NCBI GenBank assembly: GCA_000831005.1
Contig: CP007152.1
Span: 3,534,001 to 3,598,000, forward strand
Source: Marinobacter salarius
GTDB taxonomy: Bacteria; Pseudomonadota; Gammaproteobacteria; Pseudomonadales; Oleiphilaceae
Length of the DNA: 64,000 nt
Direction: 5' to 3'
In this document: piece after piece, positions 35,687 to 44,747 of the stretch
How the letters are laid out: each line of letters starts with the position of its first letter
How positions within the stretch are numbered: position 1 is the first letter of the stretch
Made by a program: the position numbers and the translations under genes
Notes under the pieces: generated by a model
Seen by the model: the letters and a program-made list of their open reading frames with translations, nothing else
The model's database searches: none
What the model was told of the DNA's origin: nothing

Positions 35687-37031
35687 ATGAGCAGGGAGCA
35701 GGACCGAACCACTCGCTATCAGGAGGGGAGTCTCACACTCACGGGAACCGTTATGCTGGGTACCGGGGTGATGATTGGTGCCGGTATCTTCGCTTTGACC
35801 GGGCAGATGGCACAGATGACGGGCACTCTGTTTCCATTGGCGTTTCTGGCCGCGGCGATAATCGTCAGTTTCAGCGCCTATTCCTACATCAAGATTTCAA
35901 ATGCATACCCCTCCGCCGGCGGTATCGGTATGTACTTGCACAAAGCATACGGTGATCGGTTGCCGACGGCTTTCAACGCGTTGCTGATGTACTTCTCGAT
36001 GGTAATTGCCCAGAGCTTCCTGGCCCGAACCTTTGGATCTTACACCATGCAACTGTTCGGTGGCGATGAAAGCGGCCGAATGGTGCCGATTCTTGGCGTA
36101 GCTCATTATGGCAGCGTTTCTGATCAATCTACTCGGCAACCGGATGATTCAGAGCGTAGCGTCTTTCATAGGCGTGTTAAAGATTGGAGGCATACTGATT
36201 TTCGGAATTGTGGGTATCTGGATTACTGATAACCTCGCAGTAGACTTTTCAGGCACGGGCGAAGCCGGAGCAACGGGTAATTTTCTGGGTGCGACGGCGC
36301 TGGGAATACTGGCCTTCAAGGGTTTTACCACGATTACCAACAGTGGCTCCGAGGTAATCGACCCCAAACGGAATGTGGGGCGGGCGATCATTATTTCCAT
36401 CGCGGCCTGCGTAGTGATTTATACCCTGGTGGGTTTTGCGGTTGCCAGCAATCTGTCGCTGGGTGAAATCATTGAAACGCAGAACTATTCGCTTGCGGCC
36501 GCAGCGCGTCCGGCGTTGGGCGAGTATGCGGTCTGGTTCACGGTGGCGATTGCTATGACGGCCACCGCCGGTGGCATTCTGGCCAGCATTTTCGCCGTCT
36601 CGCGTATGTTGGCCATGCTGACTGAAATGAAGCTGGTTCCTCACCGTCATTTCGGTATGCCTGGCAGTATCCAGAAGCACACGTTGGTTTACACGGTGGT
36701 TCTCGGGCTCGTTCTGACGGCGTTTTTTGACCTCTCACGGATTGCCGCTCTGGGCATTGTGTTCTATTTGGTAATGGATATTGCCATTCACTGGGGAGTT
36801 CTTTGTCATTTGCGCGACGATGTGAAGGCAAAGGCGTGGGTGCCAGCGATTGCTATCGTCCTGGATTTGCTCGTACTCGTGGGTTTCGTCTGGGTCAAAC
36901 TGAATAGTGATCCGTTTGTTATTGGCGTGGCGGTAATTACGATGATTGTTATCGTCGCAGCAGAGCATATTTTTCTGAAGAAGTTTCTGCGCTCGGAACA
37001 TGAAGAATCGCATGTCCGTGATCACCACTAA
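35687..37031 (+). CDS. APC-superfamily permease (one frameshift)
   Basis: Amino-acid/polyamine/organocation permease. The first helix (GTVMLGTGVMIGAGIFALTGQMA, landmark GVMIGAGIFALTG) has the unwound GAGIF motif for substrate binding. The frame is lost at LGVA near 36101, and the sequence resumes at MAAFLINLLGN one frame over (one inserted base, or two lost). Further helices and the conserved FKGFTTITNSGSEVIDPKRN loop (landmarks GFTTITNSGSE and DPKRNVGRA) follow. Corrected length is about 448 residues. It is not obviously a metal transporter; its place after copB suggests co-acquisition or export of a metal-binding amino acid such as histidine. Confidence 0.82.
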
Positions 37032-37133
37032 TCGGCGATAACTGGATCGTTGAGCTTTTTGTAACCCTGTGATAGGACTAGACGCCAGCGTTGATGTGAC
37101 ACCAATTGTTGAACGAAAGCGGGAGGGATCAGG

Positions 37134-37550
37134 ATGAAAGCAAATAGCTTTAGACTATTCGTGTTTTTGTTGTTTTTACAAGCGCCATATTTACAGGCTG
37201 ATGAGATTCTCTCGGGCGAAGATGTTGCCAATGTCGTCGTCGGAAACACGGTGCAAATGGTATTTCGGGATGCCCAAGACAATTTTCGCACTCGAACCTT
37301 TCATGAGTACTATGATCCCGATGGGTCGATCTATGGAATGACCAAGTATCGTGAACAACAGGGAAACCTTACCCATTATATTGGAAGATGGGAGGTGAAA
37401 GACGGTAAATTTTGCACATCTGTCTACGGTCGCAACTATTCCTGTAACAAGATAAAGCCTTTGTCTGGCAATAATTTCGAATTGGTCAATGAGGGAGGCG
37501 AGATCAGGAATGTTAAATTATACGAAGGGAAGCATCACGGACTGGAGTAG
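37134..37550 (+). CDS. Hypothetical secreted protein, AT-rich
   Basis: A 138-residue protein with a signal peptide (LFVFLLFLQAPYLQA, cleavage before DEILSGEDV). The mature part has two Cys (FCTSVYGRNYSC) that could form a disulfide and a hydrophilic beta-rich character (RTFHEYYDPDGSIYG, YIGRWEVKDGK). I do not recognise a family. Codon use is AT-richer than neighbours (frequent TTT, TTA, AAT), suggesting separate origin. A GGAGGGATCAGG sequence precedes ATG 37134, giving a good ribosome site. Confidence 0.6.
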   Translation: MKANSFRLFVFLLFLQAPYLQADEILSGEDVANVVVGNTVQMVFRDAQDNFRTRTFHEYYDPDGSIYGMTKYREQQGNLTHYIGRWEVKDGKFCTSVYGRNYSCNKIKPLSGNNFELVNEGGEIRNVKLYEGKHHGLE

Positions 37551-37630
37551 GGTACCCGGGAATTATTTTCATCGGGCATCCTGGCAAGAGAGTGAGGGGC
37601 TATTTGGTTGCTCGATCCGAGGATTGGATA

Positions 37631-37993
37631 ATGAGTTTTTTGGAACTGTATAGTCTTTTACTTGCCCTGGTGGTCGGCATCGTGGCTACCATCCTGGGCC
37701 TTTACGGGTTTGTGCGCGTGATGGGCTCTGCGCGCGGGGAGCCGGGCAAGGATGTGCCGGCAAGCTCCGGTGTGCTGTCGCGGGATCCGGTGTGGGGGCG
37801 CTATCACGCGCGTTACTACGGTTACGCATTGTTGTTCCTGGCCTTCGATATGGAAATGGCGTTCATGTACCCATGGGCCGTCGTGTACAAAGAAGTAGGG
37901 CTGGTTGCTTTGTATGATATGGGCGTATTTCTTGCCATCCTCTTTCTGGGCCTGCTTTATGGCTGGAGTCAGGGGGCATTGAGGCGTCAATGA
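37631..37993 (+). CDS. NuoA-like subunit of a complex-I-related module
   Basis: A 120-residue membrane protein with three helices. The start at ATG 37631 omits 13 unlikely upstream residues. The conserved NuoA signature is present: YYGYALLFLAFDMEMAFMYPWAVVYK (landmarks FLAFDMEMAFMYPWA), including the acidic pair in the second helix. The loop between helices 1 and 2, which in NuoA contributes to the quinone-site region, has a different sequence (GSARGEPGKDVPASSG). It is the first gene of a tightly packed set in which every stop and start overlap, so it is translated with the fusion protein that follows. Confidence 0.85.
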   Translation: MSFLELYSLLLALVVGIVATILGLYGFVRVMGSARGEPGKDVPASSGVLSRDPVWGRYHARYYGYALLFLAFDMEMAFMYPWAVVYKEVGLVALYDMGVFLAILFLGLLYGWSQGALRRQ

Positions 37994-39738
37994 CTTCTGA
38001 TCATCCCATTAACACCACAGGTTCGCGTCAGAGGCAGACACGGTTTGCCGCTCTTCAGAAGTGGGTTTCCCGTGCATTTGCGCGTGACCTGAGTTGTCTC
38101 ATCGTCCCGGGACAGGATGTCGCTCTGGCGCATGGCTTGAATGTGAGTGCCACCGGCATGCGTGTCGGCGCCTCACCCCGTGATGCGAATGTGCTTCTGA
38201 TCGTCGGCGGGCTTTCAGAAAAAATGGGCGAGGTTGCAGCGGTGCTTTATGCGCAGATGCCCCGCCCGCGCACTATTATCGTGCTCGGTGGAACGACTCC
38301 ATCGTCTTTACCAGGCGCTGATGTATCGGCCGGTCTTTCCCAAGAGGCACTGGCCGACGCGGTTGGGCGGCTGAAGCGGGCACTGGCGGAAGGTGCCTTC
38401 GCTACTTCAGCGGAGGATTTTGATGCCTCCGTCCTGCACGTCAAAATCGAGTACGTCTGCCCTATGCACCCGGAAGTTGTCGAAGACGAGCCGGGCAGTT
38501 GCCCCAAATGTGGCATGGATCTGGTAGCACGCGAAGCGGGTGAGTCGGCGCCCGATCATGATCATGAACACCATCATGACGAACATCAGCATGATCACGA
38601 ACACCAGCATCATGGTCACGAGCACGAGCACGAGCACGAGCATTGCCATGATCATGAGGATCAGAGTCATCATGATCACAAACACCATTCAGAACATGAA
38701 CATTCCGGGCATGATCACAGTGGGCATGAGCATGGAGGGCACGATCACGGTGGCCACGATCATGGCGCCTCGGGATTCATGTCGATGATTGAAGTCACCA
38801 AGGATCTGCCACGCAGCGCCGATGGCCTGCAGATGGACTGGCTTGAGGTGCCGTTCGGTCCGGTCTTCCCCGGCTTGCCCGGCGGACTGAAGTTGACGCT
38901 GACCCTTGATGGTGACGGCGTAACGGAGGGGCAGGCGACCTCCCTGGTGGGGGTGACCAGCGAAGGTGAGAATATTGAAGAAAGTGAAGAGATGGATGCC
39001 GAGACCTTCATTGGGTATCTGTCAGCCGCAATTCCACTGGCACCGGTGAGCTACCGTCTTTTAGTCTGTCTGGCAATAGAGCAAGCGGCAGGGCTGGAGG
39101 ACGATTCGGCAAACGCCGGTGCTCGCACCGGCGCCCTTGAGCGTGAGCGCATCGCCAGTCACCTTGGCTGGCTGGCTCAGTTAGGGCGCCAGCTCGGCTT
39201 TGCCTGGCTGACGCAACGGGCAGCAACTCTGCAACTGCAAGTCAGAGAGGCTAACAGGGACAGTCTTGCTGCACTGGAGCCAGCGCTGCACAAATTAACT
39301 ATCCGCCTCGGGCGAACGCCTTTGCTCAAATCTCGGCTTAAGGGTGTCGGCCTACTGCCAACGGACTCTTTTGGTCTGCGCGGGCCCGTAGCGCGTGCTG
39401 CGGATGAAGGCGGTGATGCCTGGGCGCGCCTGTGGCAACGCCTGGCCGAAATTTCGGCCAGCCTTGACCTTATAAAGTCGGGCGGGGAACCGGAGCTGCC
39501 GGTTCTGCGCGACGTTGGCGATGTGTCAGGAACCGGTGAGGCCACCGTTGACACTCCGCGCGGCGAGGCCCGGTTAAGTCTGAAACTGGAGCGCGGCCAT
39601 GTGAAGTCATACGAGCTGGACACCGCCTGTAGTCAGCATATCGGCCTGGTCCCTAAGCTTGTCGAGGGCCAGGAACTGGGCGATGCGCTGCTGGCAGTCG
39701 GGTCACTGGATCTTTCGCCCTGGGAGGTGACTTCGTGA
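37990..39738 (+). CDS. NuoB-like / heavy-metal-binding / His-rich / NuoD-like fusion protein
   Basis: A 582-residue protein that combines four parts. Residues about 15-140 follow NuoB (GMRVGASPRDANVLLIVGGLSEKM, landmarks ASPRDANVLLIVGG and AQMPRPRTIIVLG), but the Cys residues that hold the N2 iron-sulphur cluster are missing: only LSCL remains. Residues 155-179 form a heavy-metal-binding domain (YVCPMHPEV...CPKCGMDLV) as found in copper ATPases and RND proteins. Residues 188-258 are a His/Asp/Glu/Gly-rich chain. Residues about 262-582 follow NuoD or the group 4 hydrogenase large subunit, ending TPRGEARLSLKLERG...LGSLDLSPWEV-like (landmarks DTPRGEARL and VGSLDLSPWE), without NiFe cysteines. 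No transmembrane helix is seen. It overlaps nuoA and nuoH genes. The role is unknown; metal-responsive coupling is inferred. Confidence 0.85.
   Translation: MTSDHPINTTGSRQRQTRFAALQKWVSRAFARDLSCLIVPGQDVALAHGLNVSATGMRVGASPRDANVLLIVGGLSEKMGEVAAVLYAQMPRPRTIIVLGGTTPSSLPGADVSAGLSQEALADAVGRLKRALAEGAFATSAEDFDASVLHVKIEYVCPMHPEVVEDEPGSCPKCGMDLVAREAGESAPDHDHEHHHDEHQHDHEHQHHGHEHEHEHEHCHDHEDQSHHDHKHHSEHEHSGHDHSGHEHGGHDHGGHDHGASGFMSMIEVTKDLPRSADGLQMDWLEVPFGPVFPGLPGGLKLTLTLDGDGVTEGQATSLVGVTSEGENIEESEEMDAETFIGYLSAAIPLAPVSYRLLVCLAIEQAAGLEDDSANAGARTGALERERIASHLGWLAQLGRQLGFAWLTQRAATLQLQVREANRDSLAALEPALHKLTIRLGRTPLLKSRLKGVGLLPTDSFGLRGPVARAADEGGDAWARLWQRLAEISASLDLIKSGGEPELPVLRDVGDVSGTGEATVDTPRGEARLSLKLERGHVKSYELDTACSQHIGLVPKLVEGQELGDALLAVGSLDLSPWEVTS
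38551..38763 (+). repeat. His-rich low-complexity segment in the NuoB/D fusion
   Basis: About 70 codons dominated by CAT/CAC, GAT/GAA and GGC, with blocks such as EHEHEHEH and repeated GHDHG units. It is a likely high-capacity binding stretch for Zn, Ni or Cu. Confidence 0.9.
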
Positions 39739-40630
39739 CCGTCGCTATTGTTTTGCTCGCGCTGCTTGGCAGCGCCTGGCTGCTGGCTGTGATTGAGGGC
39801 TGGATGGCGACTGGGCGTCTGAGTCCGGCCGCGCCTCTGTTTCGCGGCCTGGCTCACCTCGGTCGTGAGTCCATAGTACCGCGCTCACCAGACCGGGTCT
39901 TCTTCGAGGCCGCGCCCGTGCTTCTTTTGGTTGTCGCCGTGCTCGGTATGGCAGTCCTGCCGCTGGCGCCGGACCTGATCATTGCGGACCTTGGCACTGG
40001 CGCACTGTTTGTGAACGCGGCCCTGGCCTACGTGCTCGTCGCGGTGATCATGGCGGGTTGGGGGCCGGATGGAGCCTACGGGATGATCGGTGGCTGGCGC
40101 TTTCTGGGCCAGCTTATTGCCTATTCCATGCTGATTGTCATGCCGATCACGGCCGTGGCCATGCGTGCCGAATCCCTGGTAAACACTGCGATCGTTGGCT
40201 CCCAAGCGGGTCTATGGAACATCGTCTACCAGCCCTGGGCTTCGTGCTGTTTTATATTGCGGCCATGGCACTGGCATTCCGCGCCCCTTTCGACCTGCCT
40301 TCTGCAGAGGGGGAGCTTGGCGGCGGTGTCGACGCTGAGTATACCGGGGTACGCCTGGCGGTGCTTCGCCTTGCCCGGCTGACGCTGGTGGTTACGCTGG
40401 CCTCCGCGACCACGGTGTTCTATCTCGGCGGCTGGCATGGGCCGCTGCTGCCGCCCTGGGCCTGGAGCCTGATCAAGACCCTGGCCGTGGCCGTGTCGAT
40501 GCTGCTCGTCGGCCACTATCTGCCACGCATCCGCGAGGCGGATCTGATGCGGTGGTGCTGGGTCCTGGGTATTCCCCTCGCACTGCTCAATATCATTATT
40601 GTCGGCTTACTGATTCTGGTGGTTCCCTGA
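39735..40630 (+). CDS. NuoH-like membrane subunit (one frameshift)
   Basis: Membrane subunit matching NuoH/EchB, which forms the channel linking the peripheral arm to the pumping subunits. GTG 39735 overlaps the fusion stop. Helices run through AYVLVAVIMAGWGPDGAYGMIGGWRFLGQLIAY (landmarks AGWGPDGAYGMIGGWR). The frame breaks near 40230 (one base lost in CCCTGGG) and continues at LGFVLFYIAAMALAFRAPFDLP, which includes the conserved cytoplasmic-loop acidic motif SAEGELGGGVDAEYTG, the region contacting NuoB/NuoD in complex I. Corrected length is about 298 residues, close to EchB/NuoH. It supports a true interacting module. Confidence 0.85.
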
Positions 40631-41166
40631 TGTATGCACAGGCTTTTTTCGTTGCCGTTTTCGGGCTGGCTGCCATTGGCTTCGGCGTGGTGGTGTTTCG
40701 CACCTCGTCCATGATGCGTTCCGCACTGGCACTGCTGTTTTCGATGACCGCCGTCGGCTGCCTGTTCCTGGCGATGCAAACCGAATTCCTGGGCGTGCTG
40801 CAGATCATGATGATGGCCACCGAGATGAGCATCATGGCCATCTTCATGGTGATGTTCATGATGGATCCCGGCGGGCTTGGCGGTATGGATATGAGCCACC
40901 AGAAGCGCTTCTCGATAGGTGCCGGGGTGAGTGCCGCCGTTGTCGCCATCGCCGTTGCGCTGCTGTCCGACTGGGGCCCCGCAGCGGAGCAGGTGGTGGA
41001 CGCGGAAGCGCAGACACGGGCGCTGGGCATGGAACTGCTCGGGCGCTCGATGATGATCTTTGAGACCGCCGGTATCACCATCCTGACCGCAATGATTGCC
41101 GCCACGGCAGTGGCAATACCGGTGCAGAACCTGTCAAGTAAAGACGACAAGGAGGCATCGGAATGA
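40630..41166 (+). CDS. NuoJ-like subunit
   Basis: A 178-residue membrane protein with five helices. ATG 40630 overlaps the nuoH stop by one base. It matches NuoJ in the helix containing FLAMQTEFLGVLQIMMMATEMSIMAIFMVMFM (landmarks TEFLGVLQIMM and FMVMFMM). The kinked helix-3 region and the Met-rich transmembrane stretch are notable: 10 Met occur within about 35 residues. It is in the same overlapping chain as nuoH and nuoK. Confidence 0.85.
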   Translation: MYAQAFFVAVFGLAAIGFGVVVFRTSSMMRSALALLFSMTAVGCLFLAMQTEFLGVLQIMMMATEMSIMAIFMVMFMMDPGGLGGMDMSHQKRFSIGAGVSAAVVAIAVALLSDWGPAAEQVVDAEAQTRALGMELLGRSMMIFETAGITILTAMIAATAVAIPVQNLSSKDDKEASE

Positions 41167-41465
41167 CCATGATTCTGATATTGGCGCTTGTGACCGGCGC
41201 CATCCTGTTTGGTATCGGAGTCTACGGTGCACTGTCACAGACCAATCTGGTGATGATCATGATGGGCGTGGAGCTGATGCTGGCAGGCGCCATGGTGAAT
41301 CTGGTGGCTTTCTGGCGCTTTCTGCATCCGGAAGCCTATTCCGGCCAGATGTTTGTGCTGGTGGTGATGACGGTTATGGCACTGGAGATGGCGGTCGGCT
41401 TTGGCGTTGCTATTGCGCGCTTCCGGGCCAAGGCTCAGTCGAGATGGAAGAAGCGGAGGACCTGA
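41163..41465 (+). CDS. NuoK-like subunit
   Basis: A 100-residue, three-helix membrane protein of typical NuoK length, overlapping nuoJ by four bases. The helix-2 Glu used for proton translocation is conserved in MIMMGVELMLAGAMVNLVAFWRF (landmarks MMGVELMLAGAMVN); the helix-3 Glu is in VMALEMAVGFGVAIARFR (landmark ALEMAVGFG). Both acidic residues needed for proton transfer are kept, so the membrane arm could still conduct ions. Confidence 0.88.
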   Translation: MTMILILALVTGAILFGIGVYGALSQTNLVMIMMGVELMLAGAMVNLVAFWRFLHPEAYSGQMFVLVVMTVMALEMAVGFGVAIARFRAKAQSRWKKRRT

Positions 41466-41469
41466 AAGG

Positions 41470-42604
41470 ATGAGTGCAGTGCTTCTGCCGATATTGCCAC
41501 CGCTGATAGCCGCCCTGGCGGTGTTGATACTGCGCCGTGGCAGCGCTGCGCTGGCCCTGGCTGGCGCGACGCTCAGCCTGGCAGGCGGTGTCCGGCTGCT
41601 GGCCGGAGCCCTTGACGGCCAGGCCGAAACCCTGCTTCTACCCGGGCTGCCGGACATGCCCTTGCGCCTGGTTTCGGGTCCGATGACGGCACTGCTGAGT
41701 GTGGCAGTGGCCACGGTCGGAACCTTCGTTCTGGTTTATGCCATCGGCTATATGAAGCGGGAGTCCGGCCAGGCGCGCTTTTATGCCGTAATGTCGCTGT
41801 TCCTGGCGGCGATGCAGGCGTTGGTGCTGGCTGGCGACTGGGTTCTGTTGTTGGCGGCCTGGGAACTCATCGGCCTCTGCAGTTACCTGCTGATCGGCTT
41901 CTGGTTCCAGCGGCCGGAAGCCGCAAACGCAGCCAGCCGTGCTTTTCTCTATACCCGCAGCGCCGATCTCGGGCTTTATGTGGCGATATTCATACTCATC
42001 GGGTCGTCAGGTACCAGTGAGATCGCCGCCTCTCTGGAAGTTGGCGGTAGTGCCTCGACCGCCGCCGGCCTGCTGTTATTGCTGGCGGCCATGGGTAAGT
42101 CGGCCCAGGTTCCCCTGCAGGACTGGCTGATGCGCGCCATGGCCGGCCCGACACCGGTCTCGGCGCTGCTGCACTCGGCCACGCTGGTGGCGGCGGGCGC
42201 CATTCTGCTGATCCGGTCTGCGACGCTGCTGAGTCCTGAAGCGCTTTTCGCTATAGGGCTTGTGGGTGGTATCACCACGGTGGCGGCCGGGGTGATTGCG
42301 CTTGCCGAACGTGATCTCAAACGCCTGCTGGCGGCTTCCACGGCCAGTCAGTACGGCCTGATGCTGATTGCAGTGGGCGCCGGGGTTCCGACAGCCGCGC
42401 TGTTGCACCTTCTCGCCCATGCTGCCATTAAAAGCACCCTGTTTCTTGCTGCCGGTGACTTTCAACATGCCCGCGAGTACCGCTTTTGATCAGTTGAAAG
42501 GCGTTGGCCGCGCCAGGCCCTGGGCCTTTGCCGGCTTTGCGCTGGCAGCGCTGGCACTGGCGGGCATTCCACCGCTGAGCGGGTTCTTTTCCAAGGATGC
42601 GGTA
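41470..42604 (+). pseudogene. NuoL-like subunit, truncated at the ubiB junction
   Basis: Antiporter-like subunit starting at ATG 41470. Conserved helices are visible: FYAVMSLFLAAMQALVLAGDWVLLLAAWELIGLCSYLLIGFW (landmarks LLAAWELIGLCSYLLIGFW, with the functional Glu), KSAQVPLQDWLMRAMAGPTPVSALLHSATLVAAGAILLIR (landmarks QVPLQDWLMRAM and TPVSALLHSAT, with the key Lys) and HLLAHAAIKSTLFLAAG. One inserted base (or two lost) near 42475 shifts the frame; the sequence continues to IPPLSGFFSKDA and then stops matching at about 42602, where reversed ubiB sequence begins. The last third of NuoL and any nuoM/nuoN genes are missing. This is a junction, natural or artefactual. Confidence 0.8.
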
Positions 42605-44112
42605 AGCCCCCGTCGCCAGCGCCGGTCGGCCCGGGCCCGGTTTTCACGAATAAGTTCCAGTGTAGCGCGACTGGGGTGGTCGTTGGAGCCCGTGTTGCGT
42701 AACTGCACCAGCGCGTCGTGTACCAGCTGTGGCATTTCCGGCGACTGCTCCAGCCAGGCGGGCAAATGGGACTGCAGGGATTTGATCAGGCCGGACGGGC
42801 CGATGCGTTTGCGCATCCAGGCTTCCAGGAAGGGTTGAGCAGTGCTCCAGAGGTCCAGATCCGGATAAAGCTGACGCCCCAGGCCTTCCACATTCAGCAG
42901 GGTTTTCTGCAGCAGTACCAGTTGCGGTTGCACTTCCATGTTGAAGCGCCGCGCCGTCTGGAACAGCCGTAGCAGGAAGTGGCCAAAGGAGATGTCTTTC
43001 AGTGGCTTCTCGAAAATCGGCTCGCAAACGGTGCGGATAGCGGCCTCGAATTCGTTGACCCGGGTGTCCGGTGGCACCCAGCCGGACTGGATATGCAACT
43101 CGGCGACCTGGCGGTAATCGCGGCGGAAAAACGCCAGCAAATTGCGGGCAAGATAGCTTTGGTCATCCGGTGCAAGAGTGCCAACGATGCCGAAATCGAT
43201 GGCGATGTACTTCGGGTCCGCGGGGTTGCTGACATCCACGAAAATATTGCCGGGGTGCATGTCGGCGTGGAAGAAACTGTCCCGAAAAACCTGGGTGAAG
43301 AAGATCTCCACCCCTTTCTCTGCCAGTACCTTCAGATTGACGCCGGCTTCACGAAGCGCCGGAACGTCGGCAATGGGGATGCCGTGGATGCGCTCCATGA
43401 CCAGAACGGACTTGCGTGTGTAGTCCCAGTCGATGGAGGGGATATAAATCAGCGATGAGTTCTCGAAATTACGGCGCAGCTGACTGGCGTTGGCGGCTTC
43501 GCGTTGCTGGTCGAGTTCGTCATGGATGGTGGAATCGTAGTCCGCCACCACTTCCACCGGGTGCAGCCGACGGCCTTCGGACCAGTAGCGTTCCAGCAGA
43601 CCGGCCATCATGTACATCAATGCCAGGTCCTGGCGGATGACTCGTTCAATGTCGGGGCGGATGACCTTGACCACGACTTCCCGGCCGTCGAGAAGCGTGG
43701 CGGCATGCACCTGGGCGACGGAGGCAGAGGCCATGGGCTCGCGGGAAAACTCCGCAAACAGTTCCGACACCGGCGCACCGAGGGATTTTTCGATAATGCC
43801 CTGGGCGACGTCGCCAGGAAAAGGCGGTACCCGGTCCTGCAGGTTTTTGAGGGAAAGCGCCATGTCGTCGGGTAGCAAGTCCCGTCGCGTCGACAGGATC
43901 TGGCCGAATTTGACGAATACCGGCCCCAGCTCTTCAAACGCGAGGCGTAGGCGGTCCCCCCGGTCCAGCTTGGGTTTCGGAAACAGGTGCCAGGGGGCCA
44001 ACAGGAAAAACACTTTCAGGGGGACAGGCAGTTCCGCCAGCGGTAGAAAGGTGTCCAGCCGGTAGCGGCAGAAGACCCAGGCAATGCGGAACAGGCGTTG
44101 CAGGCGCGTCAC
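42490..44112 (-). CDS. ubiB: Ubiquinone biosynthesis kinase-like protein UbiB, 3' end lost
   Basis: ABC1/ADCK-family atypical kinase needed for ubiquinone synthesis. GTG start at 44112 overlaps ubiJ. The KxGQ signature is present (FVKFGQILSTRRDLLP), with the Ala-rich nucleotide loop (ASASVAQVHAATL), the catalytic FFHADMHPGNIF and the DFG-type AIDFGIVGTL. Homologous sequence stops around RADRRWRRGL at about 42604. The two C-terminal membrane helices are absent, and the frame runs on into antisense nuoL sequence to 42490. The last roughly 38 residues are therefore not UbiB. Loss of the membrane anchor may inactivate it unless the junction is an assembly error. Confidence 0.9.
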   Translation of the reverse strand: MTRLQRLFRIAWVFCRYRLDTFLPLAELPVPLKVFFLLAPWHLFPKPKLDRGDRLRLAFEELGPVFVKFGQILSTRRDLLPDDMALSLKNLQDRVPPFPGDVAQGIIEKSLGAPVSELFAEFSREPMASASVAQVHAATLLDGREVVVKVIRPDIERVIRQDLALMYMMAGLLERYWSEGRRLHPVEVVADYDSTIHDELDQQREAANASQLRRNFENSSLIYIPSIDWDYTRKSVLVMERIHGIPIADVPALREAGVNLKVLAEKGVEIFFTQVFRDSFFHADMHPGNIFVDVSNPADPKYIAIDFGIVGTLAPDDQSYLARNLLAFFRRDYRQVAELHIQSGWVPPDTRVNEFEAAIRTVCEPIFEKPLKDISFGHFLLRLFQTARRFNMEVQPQLVLLQKTLLNVEGLGRQLYPDLDLWSTAQPFLEAWMRKRIGPSGLIKSLQSHLPAWLEQSPEMPQLVHDALVQLRNTGSNDHPSRATLELIRENRARADRRWRRGLTASLEKNPLSGGMPASASAASAKPAKAQGLARPTPFN

Positions 44113-44747
44113 GGCGTCTCCGTTTGGTCTTGTTGTCTGGGATGCTCCAGCCGCGTGACCCTGGCTTCCAGGCGTTCGGTCTGCAGGTTCAGCCGGTCGA
44201 TATCGGTAAACGTGGCTTCCAGCTCCCGGCGCCCGGGCAGGCTTCGGCTTTCTTCATGAATATATTCTTCAACATTGGCGTTCAGGGACGCAAACGCCTG
44301 TCGGCTCCAGCGAACAGCCCCGCGAACGCGCTGGCCGATAAAATGCGCCGGCACATCACCAATATACCCGGCCATGGCAGCTTCCCAGTCGGGGTCGAGT
44401 TGGTCGATGGCGCGCTGGAACTGGTGCGCCAGGGCGGTATCGCCAGTCACGTGAATGCGGCCTTCGCTGAAAACTCCGTCATCGCCGGTGGCCAGGGCGG
44501 CGAACGCCATGGGGCGGCCGGACAGGATCAAAGCGGGAGCTTCCGAGGGCTGGCTGGCAACCTGAATGCGATCTCCCGCCTGTTGCAGCGTCAGCGTGAG
44601 GCCGAGCCCGTCCAGCGAAAACTGTACCGGCCCCGTGAGCGCTGACATCAGCGCCTGCTTGCCAGCGGGGTCCAGCGCCAGCGCTCGGTTGAGCGCGCTC
44701 TCAATGATAGAGGTGGCGGCAGACAGCAGGGTTGGGCCGGGAAACAT
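44109..44747 (-). CDS. ubiJ: UbiJ ubiquinone-synthesis accessory protein
   Basis: SCP2-domain lipid-binding protein of the aerobic Ubi complex, which holds hydrophobic intermediates. The start at 44747 (MFPGPTLLSAATSIIESALNRAL) overlaps the ubiE stop. The SCP2 domain (LTLQQAGDRIQVASQPSEAPALILSGRPMAF, landmarks ALILSGRPMAFAAL) is followed by a coiled-coil C-terminus (LNLQTERLEARVTRLE). Length is 212 residues. It lies between ubiE and ubiB with four-base overlaps, the standard arrangement. Confidence 0.92.
   Translation of the reverse strand: MFPGPTLLSAATSIIESALNRALALDPAGKQALMSALTGPVQFSLDGLGLTLTLQQAGDRIQVASQPSEAPALILSGRPMAFAALATGDDGVFSEGRIHVTGDTALAHQFQRAIDQLDPDWEAAMAGYIGDVPAHFIGQRVRGAVRWSRQAFASLNANVEEYIHEESRSLPGRRELEATFTDIDRLNLQTERLEARVTRLEHPRQQDQTETP

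Noticed and set aside
22800..42600. Calling the metal region an integrative element
   Set aside because: No integrase, transposase, relaxase or attachment repeats were found; only accessory content and decay support transfer.
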